Origin: Caballeronia sordidicola
GTDB taxonomy: Bacteria; Pseudomonadota; Gammaproteobacteria; Burkholderiales; Burkholderiaceae
DNA: 49,649 nt
Assembly (NCBI RefSeq): GCF_001544455.2
Contig: NZ_FCOC02000033.1
Coordinates: 1-49,649 of the forward strand
Direction of reading: 5' to 3'
Part shown: positions 1 through 9,151 of the stretch, one piece after another
Layout of the letters: each line of letters opens with the position of its first letter
How positions within the stretch are numbered: the first letter of the stretch is position 1
Position numbers and translations under genes: made by a program
The notes under the pieces: generated by a model
What the model saw: the letters and a program-made list of their open reading frames with translations, nothing else
What the model was told of the DNA's origin: nothing
The model's database searches: none

Positions 1-68
1 AACACCAGCATTCCAACCCTCGGAACACCGCCGCTTTCGCGTCGCTGCGTTTGCAGCACAGAAACGAG

Positions 69-97
69 ATTATGTAGAACTCTTCGCTTTACGTCAA
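69..97 (-). promoter_or_regulatory. strong promoter, probably of an rRNA operon running left out of the window
   Basis: Read on the minus strand there is a -35 TTGACG (97-92), a 17-bp spacer and a -10 CATAAT (74-69). No coding region follows before the window ends. The hexamers and the following CGTTTCT..GCTGC..GCAGC stretch resemble the leader upstream of 16S rRNA in Burkholderia as I remember it. The assignment to rRNA is inference because no 16S sequence lies inside the window; a tRNA or other stable-RNA promoter is possible. Confidence 0.5.
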
Positions 98-202
98 CAG
101 GTTTCTTACTCAACCCCTGACTTCCGATTTTGCTGCAACGCCCGTCCTGCTTGGCTCTGCGGCATCCTCTGTTACGCTGCGGCTCCTGCACTTTCTCGCT
201 TC

Positions 203-227
203 CCTTCGCCTCGTCGTGAAGCGAAGG
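203..227 (-). terminator. hairpin downstream of paaF
   Basis: CCTTCGC (203-209) and GCGAAGG (221-227) form a perfect 7-bp stem with an 11-nt loop, about 55 bases past the paaF stop and before the leftward promoter. There is no U-tract on the minus strand, so if it ends paaF transcription it is a weak or factor-assisted terminator. Confidence 0.3.
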
Positions 228-281
228 AACGGAATTCTAGTGCCCGTTTCAACTCAGCGCAAGTCCTTCAGCAAAAGAATT

Positions 282-1058
<777 letters not shown>

Positions 1059-1126
1059 TCACCTCTCCTGTTTGAAGTCGCGCGAAATCGCTTCGCGCAC
1101 GCGTCTTGAAAATGCTAACATTCGCA

Positions 1127-1142
1127 AACCAACCGGTCGGTT
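1127..1142. promoter_or_regulatory. PaaR-type TetR operator between paaF and paaN
   Basis: AACCAACCGGTCGGTT is a 16-bp dyad with one mismatched pair, placed between the divergent paaF and paaN starts. It closely matches the inverted repeat I recall for the TetR-family repressor PaaR in Burkholderia (core ACCGACCGGTCGGT). PaaR is released by phenylacetyl-CoA. The paaR gene itself is not in the window. The site sits 47 bases before the paaN ATG, a suitable place to block its promoter. Confidence 0.75.
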
Positions 1143-1188
1143 AATTAATTATCCGAGCGTCCCTACCGCCACTGATCCCTTTGCCGCC

Positions 1189-2898
1189 ATGACCCATCCG
1201 CTCTTCACGAAGCACGAAGCAACGCTTGATCAAGCGCTTGCCGCTATTGCAACGCGAGGCTATTGGAGCCCGTTTTCCGAAATGCCGAGTCCCAAAGTGT
1301 ACGGTGAAACAGCGAATTCCGACGGCGAGGCGGCCTTCAAGGCGCACCTGAACCGGCCTTTCGAGCTGGATCAGCCCTTCAGTGGTGAAACGGTGGGTAA
1401 CGAACGGTCTCCTTTTGGATTCGAGCTGGGGATTCGATATCCGAAAATGGACATCGACACATTGCTTGCTGCCTCCACTGCCGCGCAACGTCAATGGCGA
1501 GCCGCCGGCCCCACAGCCTGGGTTGGCGTGAGCCTCGAGATTCTGTCGCGGCTGAACAAGGCCAGTTTCGAGATCGGTTACAGCGTGATGCACACGACCG
1601 GCCAGGCATTCATGATGGCGTTCCAGGCAGGTGGACCGCACGCGCAAGACCGGGCGCTGGAAGCGGTGACCTACGCGTGGGATCAGCTTCGCCGGATTCC
1701 TGCCGATGCTCACTGGGAAAAGCCCCAGGGCAAGAATCCTCCGCTCGCAATGCATAAGCAATTTACTGTAGTACCGCGCGGCACCGGTCTCGTACTCGGA
1801 TGCTGCACGTTCCCAACCTGGAACGGTTATCCCGGCATGTTCGCCGACCTGGCCACGGGAAATACTGTAATCGTCAAGCCGCATCCGGGTGCAATCTTGC
1901 CTCTCGCCATCACTGTCCGCATTGCACGCGAAGTTTTGCGTGAGGCCGGATTCGACCCCAACGTGATCACGCTTCTGGCCACGGGAGGGAACGACGGTCC
2001 CCTCGTGCAGGATCTTGCTCTGCGTCCGGAGATCAAGATCATCGACTTCACTGGCAGCACGCAAAACGGCAACTGGCTCGAATGCAACGCGCATCAGGCC
2101 CAGGTCTATACGGAAAAGGCCGGCGTGAACCAGATCGTGATTGATTCCGTCGACAACATCAAAGCCGTTGCCAGCAACATCGCCTTCTCCCTTGCGCTTT
2201 ACTCCGGGCAGATGTGCACGGCGCCGCAAAACATCTACGTCCCTCGTGACGGCATTCGCACGAGCGAAGGCCAGATGAGCTTTGACGAAGTTGCGAAGGC
2301 GCTCGCGGCCGCCGTCGAAAAGCTGGTTGCGGATCCCGCCCGCGCTGTTGAATTGACCGGCGCGATACAAAACGAAGGCGTGATGAGCCGTATTGCCGAA
2401 GCCCGGCAACTGGGCGAAGTGCTTACCGATACTCAATCGCTTGCTCATCCTGTATTCCCCGATGCCCGAGTGCGCTCGCCCCTGATGCTGAAGCTCGACG
2501 TGCACGCTGACGCCAAGAACTTTACCCGCGAGTGGTTCGGTCCAATTTCGTTTGTCATTGCCACGGATTCGACAGCGCAATCGCTCGAACTGGCCGGATC
2601 CATTGCCGCCGAACATGGCGCCTTGACTTTTTCCATTTACAGCACGGACGATGCAGTCGTAGAAGCGGCCTACGCCACTGCCATTCATGGCGGCGTTGCC
2701 TTGTCGATCAACCTGACGAGCGGCGTCTTCGTGAATCAGACGGCAGCGTATTCGGACTTCCACGGCACGGGCGCCAATCCTGCAGCGAACGCGGCACTGT
2801 CGGACGCCGCGTTTGTCGCCAATCGCTTCCGCGTCGTTCAAAGCAGAGCCCATGTTGCGCCAAAGGCCGCAGCGCCAACAGTCGGCCAAACGGCCTAG
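1189..2898 (+). CDS. paaN: phenylacetate degradation aldehyde dehydrogenase PaaN (PaaZ-type, hydratase domain absent)
   Basis: A 569-residue aldehyde dehydrogenase superfamily protein. It is expected to oxidise the semialdehyde produced by ring opening (3-oxo-5,6-dehydrosuberyl-CoA semialdehyde). Visible residues are FTGS at 287-290, the general-base Glu309 in YTEKAG and the nucleophile Cys343 in SGQMCTAP. Unlike the fused E. coli PaaZ there is no C-terminal MaoC-type hydratase domain, so ring hydrolysis must come from another protein. The frame stays open upstream to 1072, but that extension would cross the PaaR operator, so the ATG at 1189 (MTHPLFTKHE) is chosen. It is the first gene of the rightward paa group. 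Confidence 0.9.
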   Translation: MTHPLFTKHEATLDQALAAIATRGYWSPFSEMPSPKVYGETANSDGEAAFKAHLNRPFELDQPFSGETVGNERSPFGFELGIRYPKMDIDTLLAASTAAQRQWRAAGPTAWVGVSLEILSRLNKASFEIGYSVMHTTGQAFMMAFQAGGPHAQDRALEAVTYAWDQLRRIPADAHWEKPQGKNPPLAMHKQFTVVPRGTGLVLGCCTFPTWNGYPGMFADLATGNTVIVKPHPGAILPLAITVRIAREVLREAGFDPNVITLLATGGNDGPLVQDLALRPEIKIIDFTGSTQNGNWLECNAHQAQVYTEKAGVNQIVIDSVDNIKAVASNIAFSLALYSGQMCTAPQNIYVPRDGIRTSEGQMSFDEVAKALAAAVEKLVADPARAVELTGAIQNEGVMSRIAEARQLGEVLTDTQSLAHPVFPDARVRSPLMLKLDVHADAKNFTREWFGPISFVIATDSTAQSLELAGSIAAEHGALTFSIYSTDDAVVEAAYATAIHGGVALSINLTSGVFVNQTAAYSDFHGTGANPAANAALSDAAFVANRFRVVQSRAHVAPKAAAPTVGQTA

Positions 2899-2933
2899 TC
2901 CCGGCGGTTCCCGGAGCCGCGTCAACTCATAGG

Positions 2934-2949
2934 CCATTCGGCCGAATGG
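2934..2949. repeat. perfect 16-bp palindrome between paaN and paaG
   Basis: CCATTCGGCCGAATGG is fully self-complementary and lies in the 118-base gap between the paaN stop and the paaG ATG. There is no U-tract after it. It does not match the PaaR box. It may be an operator, an mRNA stem separating the two genes, or chance. Confidence 0.55.
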
Positions 2950-3016
2950 AAACCGGCGCCGGGCGCGATTAGTATCGAAGGCATGGGTATTCACACAGGC
3001 AGCCAAAGGAGACTTC

Positions 3017-3814
3017 ATGTCCGACCACAACAACTCGATTGTCATCGACATAGACGACAACACGCACGTGGCCACGTTGACCTTGAATCGTCCTGAGAAA
3101 CTGAATAGCTTCACGCGGACCATGCACGAGGCATTGAGCCGGGCGCTCGATGAAATTGAAGGAAGTCACGCCCGTGCGCTCGTGATCACCGGCGCGGGCC
3201 GTGGTTTTTGCGCGGGACAGGATCTTGCCGACCTGGACTTCACGCCCGGCGCAATGACAAATCTGGGTGCGCTGATCAATCAGTATTTCAATCCGCTCGT
3301 GCGTCGTCTGCAGGCGTCACGTCTGCCGGTCATTGCTGCAGTGAATGGAACGGCGGCGGGCGCAGGCGCCAATCTGGCGATGGCTTGCGACCTGATCGTA
3401 GCAGCACGTTCCGCGAGCTTCGTCCAGGCTTTCGTGAAGATTGGCCTGGTGCCGGATTCCGGCGGCACGTGGCTGCTGCCAAGACGCGTGGGCGAAGCGC
3501 GCGCCATGGGCCTTGCGCTGACTGGCGACAAGCTGGGCGCGGAGCAAGCGCACGCATGGGGTCTGGTCTGGAAGGTTGTGGACGACGCCGATCTGCCGAG
3601 CGCCGCGCAGGCACTCGCAGCGCAGCTCGCGCAGCAACCGGCAAAGGCGATCGCGGCGATCAAACACGCAATCCGTGCCGCCGCCAACAACACGCTGGAT
3701 CAGCAGCTTGACCTCGAACGCGACGTTCAGCGCGAACTCGGCGACTCGCACGATTACGCAGAGGGTGTCGCTGCATTCAAGGAAAAGCGCCCACCACGAT
3801 TCGAAGGTCTTTGA
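3017..3814 (+). CDS. paaG: ring 1,2-epoxyphenylacetyl-CoA isomerase PaaG
   Basis: A 265-residue crotonase-fold isomerase. PaaG converts the ring epoxide of phenylacetyl-CoA to an oxepin-CoA and also shifts double bonds later in the pathway. The motif FCAGQDL is at 64-70. A catalytic Asp147 in GLVPDSGGT replaces the second glutamate of hydratases, which separates PaaG-type isomerases from PaaF. The ribosome site AAAGGAG sits just ahead of the ATG. The following gene starts 34 bases after the stop, so paaG, paaI and paaK very likely share a transcript. Confidence 0.9.
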   Translation: MSDHNNSIVIDIDDNTHVATLTLNRPEKLNSFTRTMHEALSRALDEIEGSHARALVITGAGRGFCAGQDLADLDFTPGAMTNLGALINQYFNPLVRRLQASRLPVIAAVNGTAAGAGANLAMACDLIVAARSASFVQAFVKIGLVPDSGGTWLLPRRVGEARAMGLALTGDKLGAEQAHAWGLVWKVVDDADLPSAAQALAAQLAQQPAKAIAAIKHAIRAAANNTLDQQLDLERDVQRELGDSHDYAEGVAAFKEKRPPRFEGL

Positions 3815-3848
3815 AAAACCAATCGCATTGATTTTGGAGAGGGCAGCC

Positions 3849-4280
3849 ATGACGCCTCAGGAACTTGCCGATGCATCCGCGCAAGCCATGTACGAAGCGG
3901 ACGCATGTAGTCGCGCGCTCGGCCTCGAACTGAAAGAAGTGCGCCCAGGCTACGCGCGCATGCAAATGAACGTGCGAGATGACTTTCTCAACGGTCACGG
4001 CATTTGTCACGGCGGACTGATTTTCACGCTGGCCGATTCAACATTTGCTTTCGCTTGCAACTCATACAACATCAACACGGTTGCAGCCGGCTGCTCAATC
4101 GAATTCTTGCGGGCTGTCAAGAGCGGCGACATGTTGACTGCTGAGGCAATCGAACAATCGCTCACGGGAAGGACGGGAATCTACGACATCCGGGTGACGA
4201 ATCGTGACGAAGAAACAGTCGCCATGTTCCGGGGCAAGTCGTCCCAGATCAAGGGCAACCTCGTTCCCGTAAAACCCTGA
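3849..4280 (+). CDS. paaI: phenylacetyl-CoA pathway thioesterase PaaI
   Basis: A 143-residue hotdog-fold thioesterase. PaaI hydrolyses ring-hydroxylated phenylacetyl-CoA and other dead-end CoA esters, freeing trapped CoA. The family signature runs from Asn48-Gly-His50 through His54-Gly-Gly, with catalytic Asp63 in LADSTFAF. The frame is open upstream into paaG, but the ATG at 3849 has GGAGAGGG ahead of it and gives the normal family length. It lies between paaG and paaK as in other betaproteobacterial paa clusters. Confidence 0.92.
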   Translation: MTPQELADASAQAMYEADACSRALGLELKEVRPGYARMQMNVRDDFLNGHGICHGGLIFTLADSTFAFACNSYNINTVAAGCSIEFLRAVKSGDMLTAEAIEQSLTGRTGIYDIRVTNRDEETVAMFRGKSSQIKGNLVPVKP

Positions 4281-4370
4281 ACTGCGGCATAACCACTCAA
4301 ACAACATAGCGCCCGGCAAATTCCATTCGGGTTGCAAATAGACGACTAGAAAACTGGAAGGAGACATTCC

Positions 4371-5675
4371 ATGACCGCCCCGCTTCCACTGGACCCAATA
4401 GAGACAGCAAGCCGCGACGAACTTACCGCGTTGCAGCTTGAACGACTCAAATGGTCGATCGCGCACGCGTACGAGAATTCGCCGGTATATAGGCGCAAGT
4501 TCGACGAGGCGGGCGTGCATCCGGATGACGTCAAGAGTCTCGCCGACATCGCGCGCTTTCCCTTCACGACAAAAAAGGATCTCCGCGATAACTATCCGTA
4601 CGGCATGTTCGCCGTCCCGCATGATCAAATTTCACGGATTCACGCTTCGTCGGGAACAACGGGAAAGCCAACGGTCGTGGGCTATACGGCAAAGGACATC
4701 GACACATGGTCAGATCTTGTCGCTCGCTCCATTCGCGCAGCCGGCGCGAGACGTGGCGACAAGGTGCATGTCAGTTATGGATACGGCCTCTTTACCGGCG
4801 GCCTCGGCGCCCATTACGGCGCCGAGCGGGCCGGCCTGACCGTCATTCCGTTCGGCGGCGGCCAGACCGAGAAGCAAGTTCAGCTCATTCAGGATTTCCG
4901 CCCCGACATCATCATGGTGACGCCCAGCTACATGCTGTCCATTGCCGACGAACTCGAGCGCCAGGGCGTTCATCCGGCCGACTGTTCGCTGCGAATCGGA
5001 ATTTTCGGCGCTGAACCGTGGACCAACGATATGCGCGCCGCCATAGAGAAACGCATGGGCATAGATGCAGTGGACATCTACGGACTGTCGGAAGTCATGG
5101 GACCGGGCGTAGCATCGGAATGCGTAGAAACGAAGGATGGTCCAACGATCTGGGAAGATCACTTCTATCCGGAAATCATCGATCCGGATACGGGCGAAGT
5201 ACTGCCGGACGGCGAGTTGGGCGAACTCGTATTCACGTCGCTGACAAAGGAAGCGTTACCGATCATCCGCTACCGGACGCGCGATCTCACCCGCCTTCTG
5301 CCTGGAACCGCGCGGACCATGCGGCGAATGGAAAAAATCACTGGCCGCTCGGACGACATGATGATCGTGAGAGGCGTGAATGTTTTCCCGACGCAGATCG
5401 AGGAGCTATTACTCAGGCAACACGCGCTGGCGCCGCACTATCAAATCGTGCTGACCAAGGAAGGACCGCTCGACGTGCTCACGCTGAATATCGAACCTTG
5501 TCCCGAGACAGCACCTGACGCCGTCTTGCTCAATCAAGCCAGCGCTGCGCTTGCTTGCGACATAAAAGCGTTGATTGGTGTGAGCGCAGTGATCCGGTTG
5601 CTGGATGTGAACGGGATCGAACGCTCGGTCGGAAAGGCGCGACGGGTGATCGACCGGCGCAACGCTGTAACCTGA
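4371..5675 (+). CDS. paaK: phenylacetate-CoA ligase PaaK
   Basis: A 434-residue AMP-forming acyl-CoA ligase that makes phenylacetyl-CoA, the committed first step and the source of the PaaR inducer. The phosphate-binding loop SSGTTGKP is at 93-100. The YGLSEVMGPG adenylate-forming motif is near 236, and the C-terminal lid begins around DDMMIVRGVNVFP. Length and all core motifs are those of PaaK. GGAAGGAGAC precedes the ATG. It is the last gene of the paa group, followed by a 10-bp stem. Confidence 0.95.
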   Translation: MTAPLPLDPIETASRDELTALQLERLKWSIAHAYENSPVYRRKFDEAGVHPDDVKSLADIARFPFTTKKDLRDNYPYGMFAVPHDQISRIHASSGTTGKPTVVGYTAKDIDTWSDLVARSIRAAGARRGDKVHVSYGYGLFTGGLGAHYGAERAGLTVIPFGGGQTEKQVQLIQDFRPDIIMVTPSYMLSIADELERQGVHPADCSLRIGIFGAEPWTNDMRAAIEKRMGIDAVDIYGLSEVMGPGVASECVETKDGPTIWEDHFYPEIIDPDTGEVLPDGELGELVFTSLTKEALPIIRYRTRDLTRLLPGTARTMRRMEKITGRSDDMMIVRGVNVFPTQIEELLLRQHALAPHYQIVLTKEGPLDVLTLNIEPCPETAPDAVLLNQASAALACDIKALIGVSAVIRLLDVNGIERSVGKARRVIDRRNAVT

Positions 5676-5696
5676 TCTTCGAATCCGCATCAGCAA

Positions 5697-5722
5697 GCAG
5701 CCGTTCACCAAGGAACGGCTGC
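5697..5722. terminator. convergent hairpin between paaK and mltA
   Basis: GCAGCCGTTC (5697-5706) pairs perfectly with GAACGGCTGC (5713-5722) around a six-base loop. It occupies most of the 54-base gap between two genes meeting tail to tail. Neither side has a U-tract, so any termination is likely bidirectional and imperfect. Confidence 0.5.
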
Positions 5723-5729
5723 GCAATTC

Positions 5730-6896
5730 CTAAGAATTCGGCAGCAGCAACCACATGCGGCCACCTTGCTTCATCCGGCCGGCGAGATCTCCCGCATCAT
5801 CGCCCAGCCCCCAGAAATAGTCCGCGCGCACGCCGCCTTTGATCGCGCTGCCGGTGTCCTGGGCAAACACGAGCCGGTTCATCGGGGAGTTGCTCAAAGG
5901 ACGCGTGGTCTGAAGGAAAACCGGCGTTCCCAACGGGATCGACGATGGATCGACTGCAATCGACCGCTCCGGCGTGAGCGGAACGCCCAATGCGCCAACT
6001 GGCCCGGTCCCCACGCCCGCGGCGAGCGTTTCCGTTCCCGGCATCTCGCGGAAAAACACGAAGCGCGGATTCACGTCGAGCAACGCATCGACGCGCGCGG
6101 GATTCGCTTTCGCCCAGGCCTTGATGCCCTGCATCGTGGCCTGCGCAGGCGTCAGTTCGCGCCGATCCAGCAGTTCGCGGCCAATTGATTTGTACGGCTG
6201 GTTGTTTGTTCCACCGAAACCGACGCGCATTGTCGTGCCATCTTCCATCACAACCTGTCCCGAGCCCTGGACCTGGAGGAAAAACGCCTCGATCGGGTCA
6301 TCGACCCACACCAGCTCATTGCCGTTCAACACGCCCGAGCTTTCGAGTTGGGCGCGCGTCGGCAATGATGTGCCCGCTTTGAATCGATAAGGCCAACGAT
6401 ACAACGCGTATTGATACGGCCCATGCCGCGTGCGCGAACCCCGCAGCAACGGCTCGTAATAACCGGTCACGAGGCCATCCAGCGTACCGTCGGTGTTGGC
6501 CAACTGGAACGGTGTGAAGTAAGCCTCGAAGAATTCCCGGGCGGCATTCATGTCGAGATCGTCGAGCCGTTGGGCCGCTGCGCACGCGCGCCGCCATGTA
6601 GGCTGTTGCGCAAGCCGGCTGCAGTTCTGACGCATCGCCGCGGTTGCGCCCAGCAGGGAATCGTCTTGCCAGCCAGGAACCTGCTGCCAGCTCACGGCGG
6701 TCAGCCGGTTGGCCGCTCGCTGCCCCGTGATGATCGGCGCGCCGGTTGGCGGGGCTTGATATCCGGATTTGATCGCGCCGCCTCCACCGCATGACGCGAG
6801 CAAAACGGCCGTGGTGATGGAGAGGGCCCAAGCCGCCAATCCGGCGGCCGAGAAGGTGAAACGCTTACAATGTTCGTTCTTGATGGGAACCGCCAT
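5730..6896 (-). CDS. mltA: membrane-bound lytic murein transglycosylase A (lipoprotein)
   Basis: A 388-residue MltA-type lytic transglycosylase that cleaves peptidoglycan glycan strands, forming 1,6-anhydromuramic ends, while anchored to the outer membrane by lipid. From the ATG at 6896 there is a basic N-terminus, a hydrophobic stretch 17-33 and a lipobox LASC with Cys36, followed by a Gly-rich linker. The MltA barrel domain covers about 90-280. The C-terminal 3D domain carries AQDTGSAIKG, whose Asp is the family's catalytic acid. The frame is open to 6998, but that extension would bury the signal peptide, so the shorter start is preferred. No clear ribosome site is seen. Its start codon overlaps that of the divergent small gene on the other strand. 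Confidence 0.9.
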   Translation of the reverse strand: MAVPIKNEHCKRFTFSAAGLAAWALSITTAVLLASCGGGGAIKSGYQAPPTGAPIITGQRAANRLTAVSWQQVPGWQDDSLLGATAAMRQNCSRLAQQPTWRRACAAAQRLDDLDMNAAREFFEAYFTPFQLANTDGTLDGLVTGYYEPLLRGSRTRHGPYQYALYRWPYRFKAGTSLPTRAQLESSGVLNGNELVWVDDPIEAFFLQVQGSGQVVMEDGTTMRVGFGGTNNQPYKSIGRELLDRRELTPAQATMQGIKAWAKANPARVDALLDVNPRFVFFREMPGTETLAAGVGTGPVGALGVPLTPERSIAVDPSSIPLGTPVFLQTTRPLSNSPMNRLVFAQDTGSAIKGGVRADYFWGLGDDAGDLAGRMKQGGRMWLLLPNS

Positions 6897-7017
6897 GTCA
6901 GATCTATTCGACGAATATCCAATGCTTGTTTTTGCGCTCGAGTCACTCGTGGCGCTGCTTTTGCTGGTTTTTATCGTCGCGTGGACGGCGTCCGGCAAAA
7001 AGAAAAACAGGCGCTAG
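6895..7017 (+). CDS. small single-pass membrane protein, 40 residues
   Basis: The reading frame from ATG 6895 encodes an acidic N-terminus (MSDLFDEYP), one strongly hydrophobic helix at about 11-30 (FALESLVALLLLVFIVAW) and a basic tail GKKKNRR. This predicts an inner-membrane protein with a cytoplasmic C-terminus. GGGA lies about eight bases before the ATG. Its start overlaps the mltA start on the opposite strand by two bases (CAT at 6894-6896, ATG at 6895-6897), and it converges on apaG with a 16-base gap. I do not recognise a family. The clean amphipathic layout favours a real gene. Confidence 0.55.
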   Translation: MSDLFDEYPMLVFALESLVALLLLVFIVAWTASGKKKNRR

Positions 7018-7033
7018 GAGCGCGCAACGCTTT

Positions 7034-7408
7034 TCAATGCAGCGTGCGCGGCATGTGCAGCGCGAACTCGGCAATAGGCGCCTCGAAACGCTCGCCGTCC
7101 TCGGCCACACAAAAATACGAACCGCGCATGGTGCCAACTGGCGTCGCGATCACGGCCCAGCTTGTGTACTCGAATTTTTCGCCCGGCGGCAATAACGGCT
7201 GATTGCCCACCACGCCCAGCCCTTTCACTTCCTGAACCACGTTTTCACTATCCGTGATTATCCAGTGCCGCGAGATCAACTGCGCGGCAACCTGACCGGT
7301 ATTCCGGATGGTCAGCGTGTACGCGAACGCAAACTGGTGAGCATCCGGTTCTGATTGGTCAGGAAGATATTGCGTCTGGACCGATACACTGAATTCATAC
7401 TGGCTCAT
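7034..7408 (-). CDS. apaG: ApaG domain protein
   Basis: A 124-residue protein spanning the whole ApaG fold (immunoglobulin-like beta sandwich). Recognisable stretches are FAYTLTIRNTG, SRHWIITD and the closing MRGSYFCVAEDGERFEAPIAEF. ApaG has been linked to Co2+/Mg2+ resistance and diadenosine tetraphosphate metabolism in enterobacteria, but its biochemical role is not settled. It starts at 7408 and is transcribed away from rpe, as in other Burkholderia. Confidence 0.93.
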   Translation of the reverse strand: MSQYEFSVSVQTQYLPDQSEPDAHQFAFAYTLTIRNTGQVAAQLISRHWIITDSENVVQEVKGLGVVGNQPLLPPGEKFEYTSWAVIATPVGTMRGSYFCVAEDGERFEAPIAEFALHMPRTLH

Positions 7409-7434
7409 CGCTTTTCCAATTCAAGATGTGCTGA

Positions 7435-7466
7435 GCGCGGTGCGGCCTGAAGGCCGGCGACCGCGC
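7435..7466. other. strong GC stem-loop in the apaG-rpe gap
   Basis: GCGCGGT (7435-7441) pairs with ACCGCGC (7460-7466), and inside it GGCC-TGAA-GGCC forms a second stem. It lies in a 290-base intergenic stretch between divergent apaG and rpe starts where no gene is evident. The function is unknown. It could be a leader structure of either transcript or a REP-like element; no second copy was noticed in this window. Confidence 0.4.
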
Positions 7467-7698
7467 GGTTACGCGAATTTGCGTGAACGTCAGGTGACGC
7501 ATTCTGCTTCATGCAGCCAGCGCCCGCAACAGAACGCGGCGCTTCGCAAGGGCTTTGTCATGCCTTTGAAACCCCGCCGGAGTAGTACCGTGACGGGGAA
7601 AAGCGCAGGCGCGGGCCGCACGCGTTAGCCATTCGGTCAGCGGTCAAAAACGTCGCGTCGCGGTAAAATGCGTTTCCCGCTCGCAACCGGCCGACGTC

Positions 7699-8394
7699 AT
7701 GACGCAATTCCGCTTGTCCCCCAGTATCTTGTCCGCCGACTTCGCCATTCTCGGTGAAGAGGTGCGCAATGTGGTCGCCGCCGGCGCGGACTGGATCCAT
7801 TTCGACGTAATGGACAACCATTACGTGCCGAATCTGACAATCGGGCCCATGGTCTGCAAGGCGCTGCGGCCGCACACGACCGTGCCTATCGACGTGCATT
7901 TGATGGTGCGTCCGGTGGATCGTATCGTGCCGGACTTCGCCGAAGCCGGTGCGAATGTGATCAGTTTTCACCCGCAAGGTTCGGATCATATTGACCGGAC
8001 GCTTTCGCTGATCCGCGATCACGGCTGTAAAGCTGGCCTGGTTTTCAACCCGGCGACCTCGCTGAGTCATCTTGATTACGTGATGGACAAGGTCGATCTG
8101 GTGCTGATCATGTCGGTGAATCCGGGTTTCGGCGGCCAGTCCTTCATTCCCGAAGCGCTCACCAAGCTGCGCGAAGCGCGCCGGCGAATCGACGAATATC
8201 GCGAGCGGACCGGAAGGGAAATCCATCTCGAAGTAGACGGCGGAGTAAAGATCGAGAACATCCGCGAAATCGCCGAAGCCGGTGCGGACACGTTCGTGGC
8301 GGGATCGGCAATCTTCGGCCACCATGACTACAGCGAAATCATCGGCAAGATGCGCGCGGAATTGGCGAAAGTGAACACCGGGGATGCACGATGA
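7699..8394 (+). CDS. rpe: ribulose-phosphate 3-epimerase
   Basis: A 231-residue TIM-barrel enzyme interconverting D-ribulose 5-phosphate and D-xylulose 5-phosphate in the pentose phosphate or Calvin pathway. Metal ligands and catalytic residues are visible in DWIHFDVMDN (His34, Asp36), DVHLMV and LEVDGGVK (the second catalytic Asp). A possible -10 TAAAAT lies about 35 bases upstream. The stop overlaps the gph start as ATGA, indicating translational coupling. Confidence 0.96.
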   Translation: MTQFRLSPSILSADFAILGEEVRNVVAAGADWIHFDVMDNHYVPNLTIGPMVCKALRPHTTVPIDVHLMVRPVDRIVPDFAEAGANVISFHPQGSDHIDRTLSLIRDHGCKAGLVFNPATSLSHLDYVMDKVDLVLIMSVNPGFGGQSFIPEALTKLREARRRIDEYRERTGREIHLEVDGGVKIENIREIAEAGADTFVAGSAIFGHHDYSEIIGKMRAELAKVNTGDAR

Positions 8395-9140
8395 GCGAAC
8401 TTACCGCCGAGCTTCCGGCATTTACCAACAAGACGTTGCGGGCGGCGATCATCGACCTGGACGGCACCATGGTCGATACCGCAGACGATTTCACCGCGGC
8501 GCTCAACGGCATGCTCGCGCGCATCGGCACGAAAGCGACTGACCGGGACGAAGTGACCGCGTATATTGGCAAGGGTTCGGAGAATCTGATCCGCAGCGTC
8601 TTGGCCGTGCGCTTTTCCGCGCTGGAAGCAAACACCAGATTCGACGACGCCCTCGCGATCTATCAGACGGAATACGCGCGCATCAACGGACAGCGCGCGA
8701 CGCTGTTTCCGGAGGTGACGGAAGGGCTGAAGGCGCTGCGAAATCTCGGCTTGCCGCTCGCGTGCGTGACCAACAAGCCGCACCGGTTCGCGGTGGAACT
8801 GCTCACCAAATTCGGCCTGGCAGAATACTTCAAGGTCGTGCTTGGTGGCGACTCGGTCCCGCAGAAGAAACCCGATCCCGCGCCCATGCTGATTGCCTGC
8901 GAACGTCTTGACGTTCTGCCGCGGGAAGCGGTTGCTATCGGGGATTCGGAGAACGACGCGCTGGCGGGCCGTGCAGCCGGTATGGCGACGCTTACGGTGC
9001 CTTACGGATACAACCACGGCAAACCCGTGCACCTCATAAAATCCGATGGTATAGTTTCTTCCCTGCTGGCTGCCGCACAGGCAATAGCAGCAACCATGGC
9101 CGCGCCCGATGCATCCGGCGCGACAATACAGACTGAATAG
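8391..9140 (+). CDS. gph: phosphoglycolate phosphatase
   Basis: A 249-residue HAD-superfamily phosphatase, expected to dephosphorylate 2-phosphoglycolate from DNA repair or Rubisco oxygenation. HAD motif I DLDGTMVDT is at 22-30 (nucleophile Asp22, acid Asp24). Motif II is around CVTNKP, motif III lysine is in KKPDP and motif IV is GDSENDALAG. It overlaps rpe by four bases. Its end is only 11 bases before the trp leader peptide, so readthrough from rpe-gph could feed the trp operon. Confidence 0.92.
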   Translation: MSELTAELPAFTNKTLRAAIIDLDGTMVDTADDFTAALNGMLARIGTKATDRDEVTAYIGKGSENLIRSVLAVRFSALEANTRFDDALAIYQTEYARINGQRATLFPEVTEGLKALRNLGLPLACVTNKPHRFAVELLTKFGLAEYFKVVLGGDSVPQKKPDPAPMLIACERLDVLPREAVAIGDSENDALAGRAAGMATLTVPYGYNHGKPVHLIKSDGIVSSLLAAAQAIAATMAAPDASGATIQTE

Positions 9141-9151
9141 TTCATTCCCTC

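Noticed and set aside
1141..3123. 660-residue open frame on the minus strand opposite paaN
   Set aside because: It is a mirror of the high-GC paaN coding strand, has no domain, and overlaps genes with strong homology and ribosome sites.
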